A stretch of DNA of 64,000 nucleotides. It comes from an uncultured Planctomycetaceae bacterium (GTDB taxonomy: Bacteria; Planctomycetota; Planctomycetia; Pirellulales; Thermoguttaceae). A model generated the notes under the pieces. It did no database searches, was not told the DNA's origin, and saw only the letters and a list, made by a program, of their open reading frames with translations. Position 1 is the first letter of the stretch. Every line of letters starts with the position of its first letter. The position numbers were made by a program, and so were the translations under genes. The stretch is taken from positions 1 through 64,000 of the forward strand of contig CAMJTU010000013.1 of assembly GCA_946408825.1 (NCBI GenBank), given 5' to 3'. Positions 47,133-54,267 of this stretch are shown here, piece after piece.

Positions 47133-49448
47133 ATGCGCACATGTCTGGTTGAGATCAATGGAGAGAAGCGAATCGTCGCTCTCGACCAACTTCCCGCGCT
47201 GGTTTTGCGTCGTTTGGTTAGCAACGACTCGGTCGTATGGGTCGACGGAAAAGTCTACAGAGTCGACGAGTTGTTACGGCAAAGCGAGACAAGTTCCGCC
47301 TCGGAAAATCCAAGGGGGGGGGATATTTCACTCCTTGCAAACGATCTTCCCAATCGTTTTTCCTCGAAACAGTCTCATAACGTTATCCCGTTCTACTGGG
47401 GAATGCTCGCGGTTGCCTTGTTTGTCATTCTTGGCGTTGCTTCTATTTTTGCGACCGTCAAAAACGGCGAAAAGCCCGCCGGAGAAGACGTGGTAAAAAA
47501 TACGCCCGCGACGACGCAAGAGGAGTCGCCCGTCCCTGACGCCGTTTCTTTCCAAGACGAAGGCCAGAGCGAATCTCGCCGTCGAAATCGTCGAGTCGTC
47601 CCTTCTCAAGACGACCGCCAAGAAGAAGACGAACCAGAACCGAAGGAGGTATTTCGATTCGAGGCGAGCAACGAGTTTTTCAACGAAACTTACGACGATT
47701 ACTCTTCGGAACCAAAAAAGTCAAAGGCGACGAGGGGCGCGAATGCGTCGGAGACGACGGCATACCCTGAAGATTGGGAAGATTGGTTTGAAGAGAGTGA
47801 GAGTTATGCGTCAGATGAACCGAAACCTACAAGTTTTACGTCGAGACCATATGATTCGACTCCCTTTGCCGAAGGCGGGGCGAACAGTCTCCTTTCCGAT
47901 TATCGAGGACACGACCTTACTAAAATTGTCGATAGTCTTCAGCGTTATGAGTTTCGTTTGCCGACCTCCAATTTTTCGCCGACTTTAAGTGAGAATGACG
48001 CGTTTTTTGAAAGACACACTAAATTTCTTCGAACGGAATCTCTTTACGGTTCGTTGCTTTTTGGCTCGCGCTTGGCCTATGTGATGAAAAACGCCTCGGA
48101 AGCCGGTAAATCCGAGGAAGCGATTAGTGTCGAGTACGATTCGTCGACTCAGACGATGACCGCGCGGCGTTCGTTCAAGTTTTCCCATGGGTATTCCAGC
48201 GTGAAACAACTTGACGACGATAGTAAGCGTCGAACAAAGAATTACCGCGTCTACTTCACCCTTTTTGTTCGCGGCAACTACGACTATGGACTGACGTTTG
48301 ACTACGCTAACTCGAAGTCCGTCGATCTTACGATAGATCATTGGACGCTTACAAACGTTTCCGCGAAGACCTATGAGAAACTGAAGGATTCCTTACGAGT
48401 TCTTTGCGTTTTTCAACTCGGAGCCAATGGGTCAAGTTATTCGGGATTCTATGGACCGCTAAGCGGTGATTTTCGCTATCCATTTTACGCTCTTTCTGCG
48501 GATAAACTAGAGTTCTGGCTCTACGACGGAGCGACGGGCGAGATTCTTACAAAATTTTCGCAGGAAGCTTTTTTAAAAGGTTTACCAAAGTGGCTAAACG
48601 AAAAGGACGTCCCGATTGCGTCTGATCCTGCGCCTGCTCAGGAATCTCGCCAGACATGGCGCGAAGTCCTCCGCGAAGCGGTCGAACCTGAAGATAATTG
48701 GACGGCCAAGACTCCGTCGATTACGATACCTGACGACGCCGAGTCGTTGGAAGACGCGTTGACACAATCTCATGACGGCGACGTAATTCTCGTTCGAGCT
48801 TCTAAGCGCCCGATCCCGTTGAGGAGCAAGAGGATTTCTCATGGCGACAGTTCCGAAATTCTTTGCGACCACGAAGTCGCCGTCGTCGGTGAATCGGGCG
48901 ATCCAAGAGACTCGTCGATCGAGATTCCGAGAGACGCGACGCTCAAGATTGACCTGCCCGGTTTCGTCGTGTTTAAAGGCGTGACATTCGTCTCCATCCC
49001 TCCCGAGTCGGGAAAGGTTGCGACGCCCTCCGTCGTCGTCTCGGGCAAAGCGACGGGAAGATTTCGCGACTGCCATTTTGTCGGCGCTAAAACTCCCGAA
49101 TCGACGGGCGTTGCGGTCGTTGGCGAGCATACTTCGGCGGAGTTCTGGCGGTGCAAGTTCAATGAGTTTGAAGTCGATGGGCTACGCGTCGAGGAATCGG
49201 CAAGGGCGACCCTCGAATATTGCGAGTTCATCTCGGGCAACCGTCGTGGCCTTTCGGCGCTGAGTTCGTCGTCGGTCAAGGTCGATCACTGTCGGTTTGA
49301 CGGCAATATTACGGGCTTCATCGCGGAAGGGGGCGGCGGAGTCGTCGTGTCGAACTCGTTCTTCTCGAGGAACCGTAGTAATTGGAGCATCTCGTCTGGC
49401 AGCGCGAGGGCATGCGACACGAAAGATGGAAACATCGTGGAAAAATAG
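47133..49448 (+). CDS. Membrane protein with C-terminal right-handed beta-helix
   Basis: 771 aa from ATG 47133; a GTG at 47070 with GGAGG upstream is an alternative. A small N-terminal domain (1-50, with VVWVDGKVYRVDELL) is cytoplasmic; TM at about 87-108; then an acidic linker (about 110-270) and a middle domain. Residues ~520-765 are parallel beta-helix repeats (VVVSGKATGRFRDCHFVG, AEFWRCKFNEFEVDGLRVEE, ATLEYCEFISGN) as in pectate-lyase-like proteins. A run of nine G occurs at codons 61-64. It leads the plus-strand cluster that runs to 62177 and may be part of it. Confidence 0.75.
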   Translation: MRTCLVEINGEKRIVALDQLPALVLRRLVSNDSVVWVDGKVYRVDELLRQSETSSASENPRGGDISLLANDLPNRFSSKQSHNVIPFYWGMLAVALFVILGVASIFATVKNGEKPAGEDVVKNTPATTQEESPVPDAVSFQDEGQSESRRRNRRVVPSQDDRQEEDEPEPKEVFRFEASNEFFNETYDDYSSEPKKSKATRGANASETTAYPEDWEDWFEESESYASDEPKPTSFTSRPYDSTPFAEGGANSLLSDYRGHDLTKIVDSLQRYEFRLPTSNFSPTLSENDAFFERHTKFLRTESLYGSLLFGSRLAYVMKNASEAGKSEEAISVEYDSSTQTMTARRSFKFSHGYSSVKQLDDDSKRRTKNYRVYFTLFVRGNYDYGLTFDYANSKSVDLTIDHWTLTNVSAKTYEKLKDSLRVLCVFQLGANGSSYSGFYGPLSGDFRYPFYALSADKLEFWLYDGATGEILTKFSQEAFLKGLPKWLNEKDVPIASDPAPAQESRQTWREVLREAVEPEDNWTAKTPSITIPDDAESLEDALTQSHDGDVILVRASKRPIPLRSKRISHGDSSEILCDHEVAVVGESGDPRDSSIEIPRDATLKIDLPGFVVFKGVTFVSIPPESGKVATPSVVVSGKATGRFRDCHFVGAKTPESTGVAVVGEHTSAEFWRCKFNEFEVDGLRVEESARATLEYCEFISGNRRGLSALSSSSVKVDHCRFDGNITGFIAEGGGGVVVSNSFFSRNRSNWSISSGSARACDTKDGNIVEK
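47314..47322 (+). repeat. G9 homopolymer inside a coding region
   Basis: Nine consecutive G in codons ~61-64 of the beta-helix membrane protein, upstream of its TM segment. A one-base slip would truncate the protein. Confidence 0.85.
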
Positions 49449-49502
49449 CGCGTTTTTCTATTAGATTTGGCGTATCGACGCGACGCGGCGCAGGTTTGTC
49501 TG

Positions 49503-49508
49503 TATAAT
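49503..49508 (+). promoter_or_regulatory. Possible -10 element for the channel-GTPase cluster
   Basis: TATAAT 55 bases before ATG 49563, in the short gap after the beta-helix gene; no good -35 at the usual distance. Confidence 0.35.
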
Positions 49509-49562
49509 GTATGGAGCGGACAAGCATGCGCCGCGTAGTTTTTGGAGAGTGAAGATACGACT

Positions 49563-50441
49563 ATGAACGAGCAGAAACACGAGGAACGGAAGCTTTCTTG
49601 GCGACGCGACGATTTTGAGAGGCGGCTGGGATTTGAGGGCGGAAGCTATACGAAAGTCGGGGCGCTTTGCTCCGGGCTGTTGGCGACGGTCTTTTCGGTC
49701 GCCTTTTACGTCGTTCTGATCTTCGTTCCGGAATCGCCCGTAAAGAGCATGTTTACCGAACGCGGATGGACGCCGTACGCGGTCGTCTTTCTCGGGTTCT
49801 GGACGTTTTTCATCCTCTTTATCAAGACGCGGAAGATTAAGCTCCAGCGGCAGCCGTTGACCCGTCCGATTCTGCCCGACGACCCCGACTTTACCCTGAC
49901 CGTCGACACGGTCGACGACGTCGCCGACACGATCAGCAAACACGCGGACTCGCCGAAAGATTTCCTCGTCTACCGTCGGGTCGTCCAGACGCTCTCGAAC
50001 CTGCGCAACTTCGGGCAGGTTTCCGACGTCGACGCGATCTTCCGAACGCAGGCGGAGCAGGATGAAAACGTCTCCCAGACGTCGTACGCGCTCGTCAACG
50101 GGTTCCTCTGGGCGATTCCGATCTTGGGGTTTATCGGGACGGTTATCGGTCTTTCGTCCGCGATCGGGCATTTCGCCGGCGTCCTGACCGCGACAAGCGA
50201 CGTCGCGGCGCTCACGCCCGCGCTCAAAGACGTGACCGCCGGACTTTCGACCGCGTTTGAGACGACGCTCGTCGCGCTCGCCGTCGCGCTCACGCTCCAA
50301 CTCTTTTCGACCTTTGTCCGCAAGTCGGAGGAGGAGCTTCTCGACGCGTGTTCCGAATTCTGCACGGTCAATATCGTGACGAAGCTCCGCGTTCGCGAGC
50401 GCGTCGAACCGATCGTCGAGGGAGCGTCGGATGAGTCGTAA
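49563..50441 (+). CDS. MotA/TolQ/ExbB-like proton channel protein
   Basis: 292 aa from ATG 49563. Four TM segments at about 33-57, 74-95, 178-200 and 228-250, with a cytoplasmic domain between the second and third. The last two carry the family pattern AIPILGFIGTVIGLSSAI and GLSTAFETTLVALAVALTLQLF. Members form ion-conducting pentamers that drive motion with a MotB/ExbD partner. The ORF overlaps the next gene by 11 bases, so tight co-translation is likely. The partners are probably the next two genes. Confidence 0.85.
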   Translation: MNEQKHEERKLSWRRDDFERRLGFEGGSYTKVGALCSGLLATVFSVAFYVVLIFVPESPVKSMFTERGWTPYAVVFLGFWTFFILFIKTRKIKLQRQPLTRPILPDDPDFTLTVDTVDDVADTISKHADSPKDFLVYRRVVQTLSNLRNFGQVSDVDAIFRTQAEQDENVSQTSYALVNGFLWAIPILGFIGTVIGLSSAIGHFAGVLTATSDVAALTPALKDVTAGLSTAFETTLVALAVALTLQLFSTFVRKSEEELLDACSEFCTVNIVTKLRVRERVEPIVEGASDES

Positions 50442-51240
50442 GAAGGGCGGGGCGCCCTTTTCGCTCTTCGCGTTTCAAGACGCGATCACGTCGGTTTGCG
50501 GCGTCGTCGTGCTCGTGACCCTGATGCTTGCGCTCGCGCTCACGCAGCGCGTCGTAACCGAGTCGGAATCGAGTACGGTCGCGAAATCGAAGGTCGACGA
50601 GGTCCGCGCTCAGGTCGAGAAACTTCAGAACGACCTCGAGGAGCTCAACGCGCGCGTCGAAGAGACGGCGGCGGTCGATTCCGCAGGAATCGGCAAGTCC
50701 GTTTCGGAGGTTAAGGCGCAGCTCGCAAACGCAAAAAAACGCCTTGACGGCGCGCGGGAAGAGTCGGCGCGGCTCGATCAGAAGCTCGAGGAGTTAGAGA
50801 CGCGCAAAGCGTCCTTCGCCGACGTCGAAAAGCGGATCGAAGAACTCAAGCGTCTGATTGAGGAAAGACTTCAAGAAGCGGCGGAAAAGGCGGCGGAAGA
50901 GTTCGACTCGCAGGAGAGCGCCGTCTACGCGTTTTCCGACGACGTGCGCGAAAGACCCTGGTACGTCGAAATTTCCGGTTCGAAACTCGTCGTCCACGGC
51001 TCCGCGAATAATTCGGAGGACAAGACGTTCGAATCGCCGTTTGCGTTCGCCAAATGGGCCGCGACGCGTCCGTCCGGCTCCGAGTATTTCGTGCTGATCG
51101 TTCGTCCTAGCGGCGCCCGAAATTTTGATTTTGCCGTCGCTGAATTGGAGGGGATGCGTTATCGTTACGGGATCGATCTGATTAACGAATCGCGTCCGCT
51201 CATGTTCCTCGACGAGGGGCGTGGAAAGGAGGGGCGATGA
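50431..51240 (+). CDS. MotB/ExbD-like one-TM coiled-coil protein, type 1
   Basis: 269 aa. A short basic N-terminus is followed by FSLFAFQDAITSVCGVVVLVTLMLALAL, a TM helix with an Asp at its cytoplasmic end as in the ion-carrying Asp of MotB/ExbD. Residues ~45-155 are coiled coil; the C-terminal ~100 residues form a small domain (RPWYVEISGSKLVVHG) with no OmpA signature. It overlaps the channel gene before it and the gene after it (4 bases). Confidence 0.75.
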   Translation: MSRKKGGAPFSLFAFQDAITSVCGVVVLVTLMLALALTQRVVTESESSTVAKSKVDEVRAQVEKLQNDLEELNARVEETAAVDSAGIGKSVSEVKAQLANAKKRLDGAREESARLDQKLEELETRKASFADVEKRIEELKRLIEERLQEAAEKAAEEFDSQESAVYAFSDDVRERPWYVEISGSKLVVHGSANNSEDKTFESPFAFAKWAATRPSGSEYFVLIVRPSGARNFDFAVAELEGMRYRYGIDLINESRPLMFLDEGRGKEGR

Positions 51241-52151
51241 GTCGCAGACAGACTTCGCAGGACAGTCTGGAACTCTTCCTTGACACGATCTGCAACATGT
51301 TTGGCGGTTTTATTTTCATTATGCTTTTCGTCGTCGTTTCGATGCGAACGACGACCGAAAAGGCGTATGAAGAAACCGTCGCCGAGGAACGCGCGAGCGC
51401 CGTCGAACTCATGGAACTGGAAATTCAGCTCGAGTCGTTGCAGCGCCGGTGGAACGCGGTTTCAGATCGAGTCGAGCAGTCGCGGGCGATCATCCAAGGG
51501 CTGGGTTCGCAGGAGGTCGCGCAGTTTCATCATGAGACGCTCGACGTTCTTGACGATCTCCGCGAAGTTTCCGAAGAGAACGCCGCGAAGGCGCAGACCG
51601 TCGCGGAAATCGAACGTCAGGCGATCGAACTTGACGTCCAAATGAAAGACGCGCTCAGCGAACTCGACGACGCGACAAAAAAACTCCAGGCGGCGGAAGA
51701 CGACGCCGCGGCGGCCCGAAGACTCGCGACGCGAAAGTCGTCCCCTCCGCAGATGCGTTCCGATTACGGGTATCGCCGTGAAGTCGCCGTGATCCTGAAA
51801 TTCGGACGTCTTTATTTTTGGCACAAGTACGACGCGCGCGGCGTCAAAAGGTTGAACGAGGAAGATTTTCACATTGTTTCCGAAGACGGGACGTCGGCGC
51901 AGACCGAGCCTCTCCCCTGGCGCGGAATCGATTTGAACGCGCCCGGCGTCGTTCAACGTCTCGACGCCGCGTTCGCCCAGTTCAGTCCAAAGAGCGAGAC
52001 GATCGCCATTGTCGTCGCGAGCGATTCCTACGAGGAATACGCGATCGTTCGCGACTTCCTCAAGGATCGACTCTTCCGCATCCGTCCGATCGTCGGCGAA
52101 AAAGGAACCAAAGTCGCCGACCGAGGCGGCTCCGACGCTCAGTCGCAATAG
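51237..52151 (+). CDS. MotB/ExbD-like one-TM coiled-coil protein, type 2
   Basis: 304 aa. N-terminal SLELFLDTICNMFGGFIFIMLFVVVS mirrors the previous protein: F.D.I at the membrane edge, then a single TM helix. Coiled coil at ~40-160, then a C-terminal domain (about 180-290) with VAVILKFGRLYFWHKY. The two differ in the rest of their sequence, so the channel may use a heterodimer rather than a homodimer. Its start overlaps the preceding stop (ATGA), a typical sign of coupled translation. Confidence 0.75.
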   Translation: MSRRQTSQDSLELFLDTICNMFGGFIFIMLFVVVSMRTTTEKAYEETVAEERASAVELMELEIQLESLQRRWNAVSDRVEQSRAIIQGLGSQEVAQFHHETLDVLDDLREVSEENAAKAQTVAEIERQAIELDVQMKDALSELDDATKKLQAAEDDAAAARRLATRKSSPPQMRSDYGYRREVAVILKFGRLYFWHKYDARGVKRLNEEDFHIVSEDGTSAQTEPLPWRGIDLNAPGVVQRLDAAFAQFSPKSETIAIVVASDSYEEYAIVRDFLKDRLFRIRPIVGEKGTKVADRGGSDAQSQ

Positions 52152-52186
52152 CCGACCGTCGATAATTACCGTAGGAGACGACTAGA

Positions 52187-52735
52187 ATGTTGAAATCGAA
52201 ATCGCGCCGCCGCGTCGCGAGTACGCTGGCGATTGTTACGGCGATTTTAGTCGCGCTGCCTTCGTCGTCTCAAGCGTTCAAATGGGGCAAAAACGGCGAC
52301 CGCGCCCGCGTCGAGCGTCCGAATTCGGCGAAGGACGACGTTCCGATCGCGGAACCTAAAAATCGACCCGCGCCGAGCGTTCCGAGGCCCGCGACGCCTC
52401 CCGCTCCCGCGCCGGTTCCCACCCCGGCTCCGCCCCCGACCCCGACGCCGCCACCGCCTCCGACTCCGAAAAAAACGGAGTTAGAGAAACGCCAAGAGGA
52501 ACTGCAGAACGCCCAGAAAGACTACGATCGAAAAAAATATAAAAAATCGCTCGAAAAATCCTGCCAGTTGATCTCCGAAATTCGGGAGCGCGGCTACCTC
52601 AAAGGTTCCGACGCCGAACAGTTTCGCGCCCTCATGAACGAAGCGGTTGAACTCGCCCAAAAGAGCGGCGAACGGTTCGACGAGCCGACCGTGCCCGCCG
52701 GAGTTTCCGGAAAGACGCTTTATTTTGTTTTTTAG
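52187..52735 (+). CDS. Secreted proline-rich protein
   Basis: 182 aa. Signal peptide (VASTLAIVTAILVALPSSSQA), a Pro-rich stretch at about 60-100 (PAPVPTPAPPPTPTPPPPP), then a Lys-rich helical region (about 100-160) resembling a TPR-like helix pair. No enzyme motif. The layout recalls periplasmic linkers such as TonB-type proline spacers, but no TM anchor or TonB box is present. 35 bp after the preceding gene. Confidence 0.65.
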   Translation: MLKSKSRRRVASTLAIVTAILVALPSSSQAFKWGKNGDRARVERPNSAKDDVPIAEPKNRPAPSVPRPATPPAPAPVPTPAPPPTPTPPPPPTPKKTELEKRQEELQNAQKDYDRKKYKKSLEKSCQLISEIRERGYLKGSDAEQFRALMNEAVELAQKSGERFDEPTVPAGVSGKTLYFVF

Positions 52736-52904
52736 ATCGGCATACGTTAAAACGAAGTTTTCGAGCGCCCCTTTCAAAACGCGTGGAGACGGGCGACAAG
52801 TCATAACGCGCATAAATTTATGAGATTCGACGGCGACGACGATTCCCCGACGTCGACGTTTTTTACCTTGAGAACAACGCGTCCGACAGGAGCGTCCCCG
52901 AACC

Positions 52905-54224
52905 ATGACGAAATATCAATCGAATCGACGCAGACTCCTAAAAGAGGTGGTTTGTCCGCACTGCTGGTCGTCGTTCCGACCGGAAGACGTTTTGTGGATT
53001 TCCGAAGATCTCTCGCTCGTCGGCGACGACCGGCTTGGCGAATCGGAACGCGTGCGTTTTTTACCGACCGAATACGACGAATACGGGACGCCCCTCGACG
53101 CGCGCGGAACGCCGTGCCGCGATATGGCGTGCCCGCGTTGTCATCTGAAGATTCCCGCCCCCGCGCTCGATTCGCCTCCCGTTTTCATGTCGATCGTCGG
53201 CGCGCCCGCGTGCGGCAAGTCGTATTATTTAGCGTCCTCGACGTGGTCCTTGCGACGCGTCCTGCCTTCGAAGTTTCAGGTGACCTTCACGGACGCGGAT
53301 CCCGGAATGAACCATCGAATCCGGCATTTCGAGTCGTTGCAGTATGAGGACGGGGGGCGCGGACTCGTGCGCATCGACAAGACGGAAGAACAGGGCGACT
53401 TATACGACGCGGTTCGCATCGGCGAGCAGACCGTCGTGTTGCCGCAGCCCTTTGTTTTTCTTGCCGCTAAGTCGAACGCGCGCGCTGCCGAAGACGACTC
53501 GAAAAACTATTCGCGCATGATCTGTCTCTACGACAACGCGGGCGAGAGCTATCTTCCGTCGAACGATCTGAGTACGAGTCCTGTCACGCGGCATTTGGCT
53601 CAGAGTAAATGCGTGTTTTTCCTCTTTGATCCGACTCAAGACGCGCAGTTTCGACGCGAATACGTTCGACGGTACGACGACGCGACCGTTTTCGACAGTT
53701 CGTCGTCGACGACCGGGAAGGGGACGGCGATTCGTCAGGAGGCGGTCTTCGGCGAGACGGCGCGTAGAATCCGTTCGCTCCGGCACATGACGACGAACGA
53801 ACGCTTCGAAGATCTCCTGATCGTAATCGTCTCAAAAGCGGACGTCTGGTCGCGACTCGCCCCGGGGCTCGCCAGACTCATTGAGAAAAACCCCTTCTCG
53901 CATAAGAGCGGTTCTGACGACTATGGACTGCGAAGCGACAAGATAGAAGCGGCGAGTCGAGAGACGCGAGAACTTCTCGCTCGACTCACGCCTGAATTCA
54001 TTTCCGCCGTGGAGAACTTCGCGAAAGACGTCGTCTTTATCCCCGTGAGCGCCACGGGCGTCGCCCCGAGCGTCGACGCCGAGACGAACGCGTCGGGGTT
54101 TCGCGTCGAAGATATGAAGCCCGTCTGGGCGACCGCTCCGATGCTGTACGCGCTGCGGAGATTGGCGCCCGACCTCGTGCCCGCGGGGCGCGTCTCAAAA
54201 GAAGCGGAGCGCTACGGCGACTAA
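52905..54224 (+). CDS. Zinc-ribbon P-loop GTPase (double-GTPase-like)
   Basis: 439 aa. N-terminal zinc ribbon with Cys17, Cys20, Cys76 and Cys79 (CPHC, CPRC). GTPase motifs: Walker A VGAPACGKSYYL (Gly99-Ser106), G3 DNAG (210-213), G4 SKADVW (310-315). The G4 motif SKAD, instead of NKxD, still fits guanine recognition. The class is the TRAFAC-like GTPases that I recall from bacterial GTPase-GAP1 systems, where it pairs with a GAP1 protein; the next gene encodes exactly that. No TM, so cytoplasmic. Whether it is a true double GTPase cannot be seen: I find one clear set of motifs. Confidence 0.75.
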   Translation: MTKYQSNRRRLLKEVVCPHCWSSFRPEDVLWISEDLSLVGDDRLGESERVRFLPTEYDEYGTPLDARGTPCRDMACPRCHLKIPAPALDSPPVFMSIVGAPACGKSYYLASSTWSLRRVLPSKFQVTFTDADPGMNHRIRHFESLQYEDGGRGLVRIDKTEEQGDLYDAVRIGEQTVVLPQPFVFLAAKSNARAAEDDSKNYSRMICLYDNAGESYLPSNDLSTSPVTRHLAQSKCVFFLFDPTQDAQFRREYVRRYDDATVFDSSSSTTGKGTAIRQEAVFGETARRIRSLRHMTTNERFEDLLIVIVSKADVWSRLAPGLARLIEKNPFSHKSGSDDYGLRSDKIEAASRETRELLARLTPEFISAVENFAKDVVFIPVSATGVAPSVDAETNASGFRVEDMKPVWATAPMLYALRRLAPDLVPAGRVSKEAERYGD

Positions 54225-54267
54225 CGTTACGTTCGTGGTTTTAAGCGAAAAGCATTAAGGGAACGCG

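Noticed and set aside
47133..49448. A secreted pectate lyase.
   Set aside because: Only a generic beta-helix is visible; there is a TM anchor instead of a signal peptide and no catalytic residues of pectate lyases were recognised.
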